NCBI GenBank assembly: GCA_016200325.1
Contig: JACQEZ010000010.1
Location: forward strand, 1-60,676
Origin: Candidatus Manganitrophaceae bacterium
GTDB taxonomy: Bacteria > Nitrospirota > Nitrospiria > SBBL01 > Manganitrophaceae
Direction of reading: 5' to 3'
Length of the DNA: 60,676 nucleotides
Shown here piece by piece: positions 43,223 to 54,445 of this stretch. The notes beneath the pieces are model-generated. The model worked only from the letters and a program-made list of their open reading frames with translations, was not told the origin of the DNA and ran no database searches. Position 1 is the first letter of the stretch. Each line of letters starts with the position of its first letter. Both the position numbers and the translations under genes were made by a program.

Positions 43223-46075
43223 ATGTGCGAGCAGCAGAAAAGAGGTCTGTGGAGCGGGGTGATGTCGGTTTTTTTTATCCTACTTTGGGTCACGGCTGCC
43301 CGAGGGGCAACCCTCTTTTCGGATGAATTTAATCGGACCGGTCCAAACCTCGGCGCCGATTGGGGGGTGGTCGCCGGGAGCTATTCGACCAATGGGACGC
43401 AGGCGGTCTCGGGCTCGGGCGGAACGAGCAACTGGGCGCGGGTCAATGCATCGCTCGGCACCAACGATTACCAGGTGGAGGCGGTCATCACCCCTCCAGC
43501 CAGCAGCGCCTATTCGGGACTGGTCGCCCGCGGAGATGCCGCAACCTTCTACAGCACCCTCTACGCTCTGCAGATCGACGCGGCGGCTCAAAAAGTAAAC
43601 CTTTATCGCCGCAACGCCGGAAGTTGGACGCTGCTCCAGGGGGTCGCCGCACCGGGAGGGGTGGCCGCAGGGAGCCCCTACAAATTAAAATTGGAAGTGA
43701 CCGGATCGAACCCGGTCGCCCTGAAAGTTTTTTTCAAAGATGCGCTTCTCTTCAGCTACAGCGATTCTTCTGCGAATCGGGTCCTCTCCGGCCCTCCCGG
43801 CTTGGAGAACTTCAACAGCGGGGTGGCTTATGACCACTTTTTTGTCTATTCAATAGACACGACCGGCAACCAACCTCCCCAGGCGAAATTCTCCGCCACG
43901 CCGACCTCCGGCACGGCGCCGTTGAAGGTGGCTTTCGATGCGTCGACCTCCACCGACCCCGACGGGTCGATCACGAGCTATGCCTGGGATTTCGGCGATG
44001 GGACGGCGGGAACCGACCAGATCATCGATCATACCTATACGTCCGCGGGAAGCTATACCGCGGCGCTTACGGTGACCGACAACGACCATGCCCAGGCGAG
44101 CCTCTCGCGGGTCATTTCAGTTCAGTCGAACGGCGGCCAGACGATTCTTTTCCAAGACAATTTCAACCGGGTCGGGAGCACGCTCGGCACCGGATGGCGA
44201 TTGGACGCCGGCAGCTTCAGCACCGACGGGGCCAACGCCGTCTCGGGAGGAACGGCGAATTGGGCGGCGGTCACCGCCCCTTCGTCGACCTCCGACTATG
44301 CGGTAGAGGCGACCTTGACCGTGCCGTCGGGAAGCCTCTACTCTGGGATTGTCGCCCGTGGAAACAGCAAAGCGATCAACACCGACAATTACTCTCTTCA
44401 GATCAGCACTGCCGGAACGGTCAACCTGTACCGGCGGAACGGCAGCGTTTGGACCTTGCTCAGGTCGGCCTCGGCGCCCGGCGGCATCGCGGTAGGAACG
44501 CCTTACAAGATCAAGCTGCAGGTCAAAGGGGCCAGTCCGACCGAGCTGCAGGTCTCATTCCAGGATGCCCTTCTCTTCGCCTATACCGACAGCAGCGCCA
44601 GCCAACTCTTCTCCGGGCTGCCCGGCATCGAAAATTACGACGCGGGGGTGAAATATAATCTGTTGACGGTTTATGGGCTTTCGAGCAACGGCAACGTGAA
44701 GCCGACCGCCAAGTTCAGCTGCACGCCGACGACCGGCCCTGCGCCGCTGACGGTCTCCTGCGACGCGTCGGCCTCCTCCGATCCGGACGGGACGATCGCC
44801 TCCTATACCTGGAACTTCGGCGACGGCACGACCGGAACCGGCGTCACGGCGGGACACACCTATTCCAATTCGGGAAACGTCACCGTCACCTTGGTGGTGA
44901 CCGACAACGGCGGGGCGCAAGGGACAGCGAGCACCCTCATTACCGTGACCAGCTCGGGTGGCGGGGGAGGGACCGGCTCGGGATGGACCCTCCTCCATGT
45001 GCCGGCCGATCTGAAGGGGGTCCACTTCGTCGATCAGAACATCGGCTGGGTCGTCGGCCTCGACATGGCGATCTACAAAACGACCGATGGGGGAAAAACC
45101 TGGACCAAGCAGACGAACATTGTCTGGAAGGGGAGCGCTCCGGCCGTGCTTCCTTGGATCTTTGATGTCTTCTTCATCGATCAGAATCGGGGCTGGGCGA
45201 CCGGCTGGCCCGAGTTGATCCTGCAGACGACCGACGGAGGGAAAACCTGGGTCGAACAACATCGAAACCCGATCTCCCCCAAAGACAACCAGCCGTTTAA
45301 CAGCACCAACTTCTGCCAAGATTTTGATGCCGATGGAAATTGCGTTCATGTCTACGGGGTTTATCTCCGGAAGATCCAGTTCACCCCCGACGGCCTGACC
45401 GGCTTCTCGGTCGGCCGTTATCGTTACATTTTCAAAACAACCAACGGCGGCCAGCAATGGAGCTTGCTGCCGTTCGACTGGAAGAGTCCGAACTTTAATC
45501 CCGATCCGACCTGCTCCAACCCGGACAATCCGAGCGGGCCGCCGGTCCATCCCCATTTCACCGCCTATAATCCGCATCTCTTCAGCGTCGTCCTTCTTTC
45601 CGCCACCGAGCTCTTCATCGTCGGCGGGGCGGCCGGAACCTACGATTGTCCCGATTGGTTCAACACGATCGCCCACAGCGCCGACGGCGGCAAGACCTGG
45701 GACTTCAAGGTCGATTTGGATCGGAAGCAGCGCTTTTTCGACGTTCGCTTTATCGGAGATGTCGGCTGGATCGTCGGGGGCGGAGGGACGATTCTTCGGA
45801 CCACCGACCATGGGAAGAACTGGACGGTGATGAACCCGACCCGGTCGATCGCCTCGACCGATCTCTTAGGGGTCGCCTTCCCCGCACCCAATCAGGTCTG
45901 GGCGGTCGGACAAGGGGGGGTGACGGTTCATACCCCCGATGGAGGGAGCACCTGGGAGAAGCAAGATAGTAAAACGACGCTCCGGTTGGAGCGGGTCTGG
46001 TTTATCGACGCGCTGCGCGGCTGGGCCGCCGGGCACCTCGGGGCGGTCACAAAGACGACCAGCGGGGGAGACTGA
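43223..46075 (+). CDS. Large secreted protein: two concanavalin-like modules, two PKD domains, BNR/Ycf48-like propeller
   Basis: The 950-residue protein has a signal peptide (1-28), concanavalin-like 1 (~30-210), PKD (~215-300), concanavalin-like 2 (~305-485) and PKD (~490-580). After a Gly-rich linker (SSGGGGGTGSG) it has a BNR/Ycf48-type propeller (~590-950) with repeated DGGKTW motifs: KTTDGGKTWTKQTN, QTTDGGKTWVEQH, KTTNGGQQWSLLP, HSADGGKTWDFKV, RTTDHGKNWTVM and DGGSTWEKQ. The two concanavalin modules match the first module of the 38215 protein, so the two genes share building blocks. Probably cell-surface or secreted, with binding functions. Good AAGGGGAA precedes the start. Confidence 0.9.
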   Translation: MCEQQKRGLWSGVMSVFFILLWVTAARGATLFSDEFNRTGPNLGADWGVVAGSYSTNGTQAVSGSGGTSNWARVNASLGTNDYQVEAVITPPASSAYSGLVARGDAATFYSTLYALQIDAAAQKVNLYRRNAGSWTLLQGVAAPGGVAAGSPYKLKLEVTGSNPVALKVFFKDALLFSYSDSSANRVLSGPPGLENFNSGVAYDHFFVYSIDTTGNQPPQAKFSATPTSGTAPLKVAFDASTSTDPDGSITSYAWDFGDGTAGTDQIIDHTYTSAGSYTAALTVTDNDHAQASLSRVISVQSNGGQTILFQDNFNRVGSTLGTGWRLDAGSFSTDGANAVSGGTANWAAVTAPSSTSDYAVEATLTVPSGSLYSGIVARGNSKAINTDNYSLQISTAGTVNLYRRNGSVWTLLRSASAPGGIAVGTPYKIKLQVKGASPTELQVSFQDALLFAYTDSSASQLFSGLPGIENYDAGVKYNLLTVYGLSSNGNVKPTAKFSCTPTTGPAPLTVSCDASASSDPDGTIASYTWNFGDGTTGTGVTAGHTYSNSGNVTVTLVVTDNGGAQGTASTLITVTSSGGGGGTGSGWTLLHVPADLKGVHFVDQNIGWVVGLDMAIYKTTDGGKTWTKQTNIVWKGSAPAVLPWIFDVFFIDQNRGWATGWPELILQTTDGGKTWVEQHRNPISPKDNQPFNSTNFCQDFDADGNCVHVYGVYLRKIQFTPDGLTGFSVGRYRYIFKTTNGGQQWSLLPFDWKSPNFNPDPTCSNPDNPSGPPVHPHFTAYNPHLFSVVLLSATELFIVGGAAGTYDCPDWFNTIAHSADGGKTWDFKVDLDRKQRFFDVRFIGDVGWIVGGGGTILRTTDHGKNWTVMNPTRSIASTDLLGVAFPAPNQVWAVGQGGVTVHTPDGGSTWEKQDSKTTLRLERVWFIDALRGWAAGHLGAVTKTTSGGD

Positions 46076-46102
46076 TCCGAGCGGGTCATCCGTTCGATAT
46101 TA

Positions 46103-47215
46103 TTATTGGCCGAACGGCTGGTCATAGCCGGTCAGCTCGACATATCCTTTGCCGGTGACCGGTCTGCCTTGGCGTGTCCCGCTGAAACGGCTTGCCCCTT
46201 CCCAGTAGGCGACCCGCGTGCTCTTCGACGTAATCAGCTCTTGCGCGTCGAGGATCGGATCGGAGGTGAGAGAGAGCCCCTCGGAGGGGACCTCGATCTT
46301 CCAGCCGACCGGATAGCTCGTGCTGTTCGCCGGGCTCTTCCAATACCGGGCCGGGGTAAGGGTGAATGCGTCGGCGGTGAGGTGCCGAGAGGTTCCATCC
46401 GGGTGGACGACCGTTCCGCTCGAGAAGGGATCTCGCTTTCCGTCGATCGTCCGGATCTGGTAAAGCATCAGCTCCCCCCCTTCCTTCAATTGAATCGAAA
46501 ACCAATCCCATCCGACCTGATTTTTATTCAGCATGCTGCTGCTGAACTCATGGTCCATCCAGGTGAGACCCGCCACCGCCTGCCCCTTTCCGCCGATCGA
46601 AACGGTCCCTTCTGTCTGAAGCCGGGTGTAAGAAATATAGTGCGATGCCTGTCCCGGCTCGCCTCCTTTGCGGCTGATCCCATCGCTCCCCTGAATCACG
46701 GGCGGTTTCTCCGGGGTCAGGAGAAGGTCGATCTTCCAGCCCGGTCGGTCGGTTTCTCCTTCCGCCTCCGCCTGAAGATGGATCGTTCCGTCTGTTTCTT
46801 GAACGGCGCGCCATCGATCGATCCAGACCTCCAATCGGTCTCGCTGCGCCCCAGCCTTGCCGATCGCTTCACGGCTGATCTTGTCGGTATAGAAAAACCG
46901 TTTCCCGACGCCGTCGGTGAGGGCGAAGTGGGCGAAGTAAAGATCTTTAACGGCCCAGCGGGAGGGATTCTCCTCTCCTTTCGGAGGATCGATTCCACGA
47001 CGGAAGAAGGTCAGCTCATAGCCGATCTCGTTTCCCGCCGACGACAGGTTCCCGGTGAAGTACCACCATTCGATCTTGAAATTCGGGTGGGTGCCATGGT
47101 CTCTCGGGAAGGAGAAGCGATAGCCCGGCTGCGCCCTCTCAAACCGCTCCGCCGCGCCGGGGAGGGGCGGCCAGAGAATTAAAAGGAGCAAGAGAATCCG
47201 AATCGGCTTATTCAT
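46103..47215 (-). CDS. Secreted CrtC/AttH-like lipocalin-fold hydrolase
   Basis: The 370-residue exported protein (signal peptide 1-21) belongs to the AttH/CrtC-N-like double-lipocalin family, with FPRDHGTHPNFKIEWWYFTG, FAHFALTD, WMDHEFSSSMLN, GWDWFSIQLKEGGELMLYQIR and GYVELTGYD. It overlaps the end of the ABC permease gene by 8 bases. The triplet ATPase-permease-AttH is a recurring operon in Gram-negative bacteria. It probably handles a lipophilic substrate in the envelope in cooperation with the transporter; the substrate is unknown. Confidence 0.87.
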   Translation of the reverse strand: MNKPIRILLLLLILWPPLPGAAERFERAQPGYRFSFPRDHGTHPNFKIEWWYFTGNLSSAGNEIGYELTFFRRGIDPPKGEENPSRWAVKDLYFAHFALTDGVGKRFFYTDKISREAIGKAGAQRDRLEVWIDRWRAVQETDGTIHLQAEAEGETDRPGWKIDLLLTPEKPPVIQGSDGISRKGGEPGQASHYISYTRLQTEGTVSIGGKGQAVAGLTWMDHEFSSSMLNKNQVGWDWFSIQLKEGGELMLYQIRTIDGKRDPFSSGTVVHPDGTSRHLTADAFTLTPARYWKSPANSTSYPVGWKIEVPSEGLSLTSDPILDAQELITSKSTRVAYWEGASRFSGTRQGRPVTGKGYVELTGYDQPFGQ

Positions 47216-49762
47216 AGGAGATCGCCTCGGTCACCTCGAGTTGCGCCGCTTTGCGCGCCGGAAAGTAGCCGGCGAGGAGCGCCGTCACCGTCGCCAGAAG
47301 AAAAGAGTGGAGAATCACCGACGGCGGATAATGATAGAGCAAGGTCCAGCCGAACGACTGCTTGTTGATCACGAAGATCAGGAGGAGCGAGAGGAAGAGG
47401 CCGCAGAAAAGGGAGAGGATGTTTCCGATCACCCCCATGTAGAACGCTTCGATCAACACCACCTGAACCACCTGCCGCCGGGAGGCGCCGATCGCCCGGA
47501 GTATTCCGATTTCCCGCTGGCGTTCCAGAATCGAGACGAAAAGGGTGTTGGTGATCCCGAGCAACGCCACCACGACGGCGATCCACTCCAGCGCATAGGT
47601 GACGAGAAAGGTCTGATCGAAGATCCGCAAGATCTCCTTCTTGAAGTTCACCTGCGTGATGAAGGTCAGGCCCCGTTCCGCCCCCCAATGCTGAACGAGC
47701 TGTTGGCGAACGGCATTGGGAGCGAATCCGTTCTTCAAGTAAATGGCGATTACGTTGAGCCGGTCATCCTTCCAGATCCGCTGCAGGAGAGAGCGGTCGA
47801 TCACCATTTTGCCGCCGTCGGTGCTGTATTCGTAAAAGATCCCGGCGATCTCCAGCGGGATTTTTCCTTCGGGCGAGGGAAGGTCGACGATCTCTCCCTC
47901 GCGCAGTCCGAACCGGTTGGCAAAGACCTCGGAGACGAGCATCTTCCCTTCGCGGGTCGCCTTTTGGAGGATCGCGTTCGAATCGCCCGACCGGAAGAGA
48001 TAGCGGCTGCGGGCGGCGTGGACCGCGAGATCCCGTCCGACCAGCAGCGCCGGCTCTTCCCGATAGAGAAGTTGCAGCGACCGGTAGCCGTCGACCGCAT
48101 CGACCCCCTCAGTTTGACGCACCTCGGAGAGCAGGCCGTTCGGCAGGGTCTCCTCCGACCCTTTCGAGAGAAGCGAGGCCGGCGCCCCGACGATGTCGGC
48201 TTTGATCGTCTGATCGATCCAGAGGACGACGGTGTCTCGGAAGCTCTCGATCATGATCACGACGCTGATCATCATCGCCAATGCCCCCATGAAGGCGGCG
48301 ATCGTCGGCCCGTTCCGCCGCATCGCCTGCTCCAGATGTCCCTGCGCCAACCGCCAGGCGGGGGGAAGGTGTCCTAAGAGCGGACCGATCAGCCTGGAGA
48401 AGAGAAGCAAGCCGGGCGGGACGAGCATGGAGAAGGTGATCAATAGAAACGCGGCGGAGAGATATCCGGCGAAGGGGAGGTTCCAGTGGAGCGGAACTTG
48501 CGAGAGAAGATAGGCGATCCCGCCGAATGCCGCCGCGGCGATTAAAAATCGACCGACCGATGGACGCTGCGGGGAGGCATAAATCCCCTCCATCGCCTCG
48601 CGCGGCCGGAGGAGTCCCGCCTGCAGCGCCGGAAAGAGGGAGGAGAGCGCCGCGACGACAATACCGATGCCGATCCCTTCCCAGAAGACCGACGGAGGAA
48701 GCGAGAAGGGGGAGGGGGGGATCGGAACATAGAGGGCACTGACGGTTCGGGCGACCAGCCGCAAGATGGCTCGGGCCAGGAGGGAGCCGAGGACCACCCC
48801 GCCGATCCCGCCGATCGTTCCGAGGAGCATCCCCTCGAGGAGAAAGAGCGAGAAGATCCGAAGCCGGGTTACCCCGAGCGAGCGAAGGATGCCGATCTCT
48901 TTCCGCCGGTGAACGACCGAGACGAGGAGGGTATTGTAGATCAGGAAGATCCCGACGAAAAGGGAGATGGCGGAGAGGGCTGTTAGATTGAGCTGAAAGG
49001 CGAAGAGCATCTTCTCCACCTGCTCGCTCCGCTGTTCGGGCCGTCGGAGGGAGAAGGCCGGTCCGAGCTGCGCCGACAAGCGCTGTATCATCGGGCCGAG
49101 CGGGGTTTGCGCGTCGGTGATCAGATCGATCCGGTCGAGTCGGCCGAGCTTTCCGAGGCGCCACTGCGCCGAGGCGATGTCGACGATTCCGATATTTCCC
49201 CCCTCCGCCTCGGAGAGTCCCCGGCCTTTCAGAAAACCGGCGACGCGGAAGGGGAGGAGGCGATCTCCCTCGCGGACCGAGATCGTCCCGCCGATTTCGA
49301 TCCGGTGGCGCCGTGCGAACGGCTCGGTCAGGAGGACCGCGTCGGGCTCCATCAACGCCGTGAAGATTTTTTGAGGCTCCCCCCCGCCGATCTCATACTG
49401 GCGAAAGGCCCCTTCCTGAAGGAGATCGACCCCCATCAAAAAGAGGATCTCCCCCTGGGTCGACGGGGGGGAGGTCATCGGAAGGGCGGCGTGGACGATC
49501 GGCGCCACCGAGCGGACGCCGGGGGTCTCCCGAATCGGCGCAATGATCGTTTCGTCAAACGGACCGGCGCGGCCGACGACCTCCAGGGTGGTGTTCCCCG
49601 CAACCGTGTTGACCGAATGACGATAGGTGCTCAGGACGCTCTGATTGGCGATTCGAATCGAAATGAAGACCGAGATGCCGAGGGCGACCCCGATTAACGT
49701 CAGCCAGGCGCGCCGTTCCCGGAAGAGATGGCGGAAGGAGATCCACCGGAGGAGAACGCCCA

Positions 49763-49763
<1 letters not shown>
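47208..49763 (-). CDS. ABC transporter permease, FtsX/MacB-like, two FtsX domains
   Basis: The 851-residue membrane protein has an N-terminal anchor helix, a large periplasmic domain, and two FtsX-type transmembrane blocks (~265-400 and ~720-850) with VSVVHRRKEIGILRSLGVTR and VSILERQREIGILRAIGASR, the coupling-helix motif repeated in each half. It overlaps the ATPase stop region by one base and the AttH-like gene by 8 bases, so the three genes form one operon. Mechanotransmission-type transporters of this kind move lipoproteins or lipophilic molecules out of or across the envelope. Confidence 0.92.
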
Positions 49764-50476
<713 letters not shown>

Positions 50477-50549
50477 AATTCCTCATTGCCCTTCGTATTT
50501 TGCCTCGGTCAGGGAGAGGTTAACACAAGGGATAAAGAGGGTAAAGAGC

Positions 50550-50589
50550 ACGCCGCGCATGAAGCAATCAAGGTTCATGCGCGAGGCGT
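50550..50589 (-). terminator. Hairpin after the HtrA-like gene, probable terminator
   Basis: A 14-bp stem with a 2-base bulge (ACGCC/GGCGT plus GCGCATGAA/TTCATGCGC) lies directly downstream of the stop on the minus strand. The T tract after it is imperfect (CTCTTTACCCTCTTT). Confidence 0.5.
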
Positions 50590-50592
50590 CGG

Positions 50593-51795
50593 CTATTTCT
50601 CGTATCGGGTGACGGGAAGACGGGGAAGCCCTTTTTTCACGGAGGGGAGGGTCATGGCGCGGTGGGTCGCAAGGTCGCCGGAGAGGGCCGGCCGCTCTGG
50701 GAGGAGGTAACTCACCTCCTGCTGTTTTCCCTCCCGGAAGAGGTTCAGGTGCAGCGTGGTGCCGACCTTGATCTCCTGAAGCGCCTGAATGAACTTTTCT
50801 TCAGAGGTCATCGAGGTGCCGTTGATTTTCGTGATGATGTCTCCTCCCATCAGAAAGCTCCGCTCGGCGATGGAGAACTCCAGATCGCCTCCTTGCAGGC
50901 CGGCCTGCTCTGCGGGACTGCCCGGCTCGATGACCTCGACCAGGACGCCGACGACGAGGGGAATCTTGAGGAGATCGAGCAGGGGCGGCTCGATGAATTG
51001 GCCCTGGAACCCGATCCAGGGACGGATCACCCGCCCGTCTCTGACGAGAGAGGGGATGATCCGCTTCGCCAGGTTTGAGGGGATGGCGAAGCCGATGTTT
51101 TGGGCCTCTTGCAGAATCGCGGTGGTGATCCCGATGACCTCTCCCTTTCGATTCAAGAGCGGGCCGCCGGAGTTGCCCGGATTGATCGCCGTGTCGGTTT
51201 GAAGCAGTGGTTCCTGAGAGGAGTAGGTCGTCTCCGGGAGGATTCGATTGATGCCGGAGATGATCCCGCGGGTCATCGTCTGATCGAGCCCCATCGGGTT
51301 TCCGATCGCCACCACCTCTTCGCCGACCCGAACCCGGTCGGAGTCTCCGAAGGCGGCCGCCGGGAGCCGTCCCTCCGGCGGGGAGACCTGGATAACGGCA
51401 AGATCGAAAATCGGATCGGCTCCGACCAGCTTGGCGGGGAGAACCGTTCCATCGTCGAGGGTGACGGTGATCGATTGCCGTCCGTAGGCGACATGGGCGT
51501 TCGTGAGGATCAGGCCCGACGGATCGATAATCAAGCCGGAGCCGACGACATGGGTGACCCGATCGGAGAGATGAAAGGAGTCGATCGAGGTTGCGGTGAC
51601 GAAAACCACCGTCGGGGAGAGCCGGTCGAACAGGTCTGGGATTGATTCCAACCGCTCTTCTTTAGCATGACCTTCTTGAGGAGAAGTCTTCTTCTTTTCG
51701 ACGGGAGGCGCCTGCGGCCCCCGTGCCTCACTATCAGAAAGGGGCCAAATGCCGCCGGCCAGCGTCAGAATGAAAATAAGCACGATCAATCTCAT
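50593..51795 (-). CDS. HtrA/DegP-like periplasmic serine protease with one PDZ domain
   Basis: The 400-residue exported protease has a signal peptide (1-24) and a trypsin-like domain with the triad His101 (LTNAHV), Asp131 (FDLAVI) and Ser209 (PGNSGGP). One PDZ domain (~270-370, PGSPAEQAGLQGGD and GGDIITKINGTSM) follows. It is a single-PDZ DegS/DegQ-like protein for envelope quality control or signalling. It ends before the ABC operon on the same strand, separated by a hairpin, and is probably transcribed on its own. Confidence 0.93.
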   Translation of the reverse strand: MRLIVLIFILTLAGGIWPLSDSEARGPQAPPVEKKKTSPQEGHAKEERLESIPDLFDRLSPTVVFVTATSIDSFHLSDRVTHVVGSGLIIDPSGLILTNAHVAYGRQSITVTLDDGTVLPAKLVGADPIFDLAVIQVSPPEGRLPAAAFGDSDRVRVGEEVVAIGNPMGLDQTMTRGIISGINRILPETTYSSQEPLLQTDTAINPGNSGGPLLNRKGEVIGITTAILQEAQNIGFAIPSNLAKRIIPSLVRDGRVIRPWIGFQGQFIEPPLLDLLKIPLVVGVLVEVIEPGSPAEQAGLQGGDLEFSIAERSFLMGGDIITKINGTSMTSEEKFIQALQEIKVGTTLHLNLFREGKQQEVSYLLPERPALSGDLATHRAMTLPSVKKGLPRLPVTRYEK

Positions 51796-51939
51796 CAGCC
51801 ACCTTATTCGTCAGCAGATCGAATCATCGCGAGAGAGAGTCGGTGTCAACAGAGGTGTTCAACGTCGACCTAAAACGAGATGAGTTTAAACGAGATGAGG
51901 TTAACATAGCAGAGACACGGGAACAAGAGCGGGCGTCAG

Positions 51940-51986
51940 AATAATAAAACAAATGGGCCTGAAGGGGAACACCCTCTCAGGCCCAT
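51940..51986 (-). terminator. Rho-independent terminator of the subtilase gene
   Basis: ATGGGCCTGA (51953-51962) pairs with TCAGGCCCAT (51977-51986). On the minus strand it is followed by TTTGTTTTATTATT. Confidence 0.75.
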
Positions 51987-52008
51987 CCGATCGACTGGAT
52001 CGATGAAG

Positions 52009-53406
52009 CTAGAAACCGGTCACATGCACCAGGGGCTCGGTGATTCCATCCGGATCGTTCGGCCAGCGTGTTTTGCAGCCGGTTGTCCCGAAGGCGCTTC
52101 CGTCGGGGCATTGCCCCGTTGTGCGAAGAGAGTCGCGGACGGCCGCGACCTGCGTTCCGTTGACCGGCTTCGGATGTTTGGCAAGATAGAGCGCCACCGC
52201 GCCGGCGACATGCGGCGCGGCCATGCTTGTTCCGGAGAGGGTCTGGCAGTAGCCGCCGGGGCTGGCGGCATCGCCGGGCCAGGTCGACAGGATGTTGACC
52301 CCGGGCGCGATGAGGTCGACCCCAGCCCCGAAATTCGAGAACGTGGCGAAAGTGTCATCCCCTCCCGCCGAAGTGGCCGGTCCTGTGCCGCCGCGCCGTC
52401 CGTCGGTGTCGACCAGCGCCGAGACGGTGATCACCTCGGGATAGGCGGCGGGGGCGAATCCGGCCGCATTTTTAAATTCATTGCCGGCGGCGACGGTGTA
52501 AACCACACCGCGATTGATCGAATTGCAAATCGCCCGGTGGAAGGGATCGATCACCTGTCCGGAAGTGTTCACCCCGCAGTTGGCGGTGTTGCTCCCCGGT
52601 CCTCCTAAGCTGAGGTTGGCCACCTCGATGCTCGCTGCGTTGCGGGTGACGAAGTCGATTCCAGCGATGACGTTCGAGAGGGCGCCGGAGCCGTCGGCAT
52701 TGAGAACGCGGACCGACCAGATCCGGGCGCCGGGCGCCACCCCGACGACATAACGGGTATTGTCGATCGCGGCGGCGATTCCGGCGACATGGGTTCCATG
52801 TCCATTCGGGTCGCTCGGCGCGACGCCGGGGCATCCCGAGAGGGTACAGTCCACCGCGGAGACGATGTTGAGGTCGGCGTGGCGATAGACACCGCTGTCG
52901 ATAATGGCGATATCGGCATTGACCCGATTGTCGACATTATTGATATTCGCGGTCGGGGAGAGATCGGCATCGATCCGATTGACGCCGGTCGGAAGCTGCT
53001 GCGGTCCGGTATGGCAGAACGCTTCCACGAGGGTGTCGGCGAGGATCTGATTGATCCCCGGCTCTTCCTGCATCCGTTTGAGCTGGCCGGGAGGGATCTT
53101 CGCGGAGAATCCCTTGAGGGCGGCGTTGTACCGGTGTTCTACCTGAATGCCGTGCCGTATCACGAGTTCGTCGGTCATCCGGCTTGCTTCTTCAGCGGTC
53201 ATTAAATCGTCGAGAACCACGACATACCGATCTTTTAAGCTCACAGAGGAATGAACCGGCTTTATTTTCTTCTGAGAGGCGTTTTCTTCCAGCGGGCCGG
53301 GATTTCCCTTTTCATGATCGGGATCCGAGAATGCCGTGATCGGCGTGATTGACGTGATTGAATAGATCGCAATCACGAAAAGCAAAAGCCAGATTAAACG
53401 TTTCAT
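52009..53406 (-). CDS. Secreted subtilisin-like serine protease (S8) with propeptide
   Basis: The 465-residue precursor has a signal peptide (1-26), an inhibitor-I9-type propeptide (~58-130, YVVVLDDLMTAEEASRMTDE, then HRYNAALKGFSAKIPPGQL) and a subtilase domain. The triad is Asp170 (IIDSG), His203 (GHGTHVAG) and Ser394 (SGTSMAAPHVAG), with oxyanion Asn309 (AAGNE). Six or more cysteines (CTLSGC, NCGVN, AICN, GYCQT, QCPDG, TGCKT) suggest disulfides, as expected outside the cell. A terminator follows the stop. Confidence 0.95.
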   Translation of the reverse strand: MKRLIWLLLFVIAIYSITSITPITAFSDPDHEKGNPGPLEENASQKKIKPVHSSVSLKDRYVVVLDDLMTAEEASRMTDELVIRHGIQVEHRYNAALKGFSAKIPPGQLKRMQEEPGINQILADTLVEAFCHTGPQQLPTGVNRIDADLSPTANINNVDNRVNADIAIIDSGVYRHADLNIVSAVDCTLSGCPGVAPSDPNGHGTHVAGIAAAIDNTRYVVGVAPGARIWSVRVLNADGSGALSNVIAGIDFVTRNAASIEVANLSLGGPGSNTANCGVNTSGQVIDPFHRAICNSINRGVVYTVAAGNEFKNAAGFAPAAYPEVITVSALVDTDGRRGGTGPATSAGGDDTFATFSNFGAGVDLIAPGVNILSTWPGDAASPGGYCQTLSGTSMAAPHVAGAVALYLAKHPKPVNGTQVAAVRDSLRTTGQCPDGSAFGTTGCKTRWPNDPDGITEPLVHVTGF

Positions 53407-53556
53407 GAGTTCCTCCTGTCGTCATAATCGATGACCTAAATCTTTCTTCCATCATAGAAAATTCCAGGAAGGTGAATCAACATGGGATAAATGGCAATAC
53501 AGGAAAGGGGTATTCACACAGAGAGGGAGGTGAACTAGCGTTTGGACTTTCGGGAT

Positions 53557-54273
53557 TTATTCGATGAATGTAATCTGACCCACATATTTCGGGAGATCTG
53601 CCCTCAATCGGGCGGCGTATGATTCCGGTAGGATAATCCGCCGGATATGGTCGACGGTAAACTGGAGATTGCCAAGAATGCGCCACTCCCGCTCCATATA
53701 AAAGTTCTCGGGGGCGTCGTCCGGTTTGGACTCGTCAAAAAATTTCAGGAAGCTGAAAATATGGTAGTCGAGAAATTCCTTGATCGAGAGGAGCTGCTTC
53801 AGATGATGGGCGTCCTCCGATTTTTCTCCAGACGCCTGAAGCTCTTTGAAGAGAAGATGGTATTCATGGACGACGCGGTCGAAGCGCTCGCCGAGGGTGA
53901 TCCGCTGTGTTCGTCCCTTGTCGCGTGAAGAGGCATTCTTACAGATATAAAAGACCGGATTGGCCCCCTGCTCGACCAGAAAAGATTTTAGGAAAGAGAG
54001 GCCGAACCGGCTGTATTTTCGGATGTGGATATCGAGCTCGCCGATCGGGATATCGGAGAAGGAGATGATCTGCGGGAAATACATCTCATTTTCGCTCATT
54101 CGTGCATTGGTGTTGACGGTGAGCTGGCCGGAGATGGCGGGGTTATGCGGTGCGTGGGTCAGCCAGCCGGAGGCGATGATCTCGATCAGGAGCTGGTACT
54201 GATCGGCTTCAGGGAGGTTCCTCCCGACGAAGTGGGTCATTTCACTTGAGACGTAACGTTGTTGCGCGGACAT
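53557..54273 (-). CDS. AbiGi-family (abortive infection antitoxin-type) protein
   Basis: I chose the ATG at 54273 because GAGGAAAG lies just upstream; the long upstream frame lacks support. The 238-residue protein carries the features of the family annotated as abortive infection system antitoxin AbiGi: SSEMTHFVGRNLP, the His/Asn region WLTHAPHNPAISG, FSDIPIGELDIHIRKYSRFGLSF, ANPVFYICKNAS and, near the end, EREWRILGNLQF and ARLRADLPKYVGQITF. No AbiGii-like toxin gene adjoins it, so the link to phage defence rests on family naming alone. It could be a solitary member with another role. Confidence 0.65.
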   Translation of the reverse strand: MSAQQRYVSSEMTHFVGRNLPEADQYQLLIEIIASGWLTHAPHNPAISGQLTVNTNARMSENEMYFPQIISFSDIPIGELDIHIRKYSRFGLSFLKSFLVEQGANPVFYICKNASSRDKGRTQRITLGERFDRVVHEYHLLFKELQASGEKSEDAHHLKQLLSIKEFLDYHIFSFLKFFDESKPDDAPENFYMEREWRILGNLQFTVDHIRRIILPESYAARLRADLPKYVGQITFIE

Positions 54274-54445
54274 CGGTCTTTCCTCTCGTCGCCGGGAACG
54301 AGGGCCCTCCTTTCTGCTAATCTTATCTAAAATATATCCAAAATAACCTGGGTGCGCAAGAATCGGACAGACGGCGCTCCTATTGACAGCGGCCTCCTTC
54401 TCATTGTTCAATGGCGCGGTCAAAGTTGCGGAGGAGAACGAGGTG

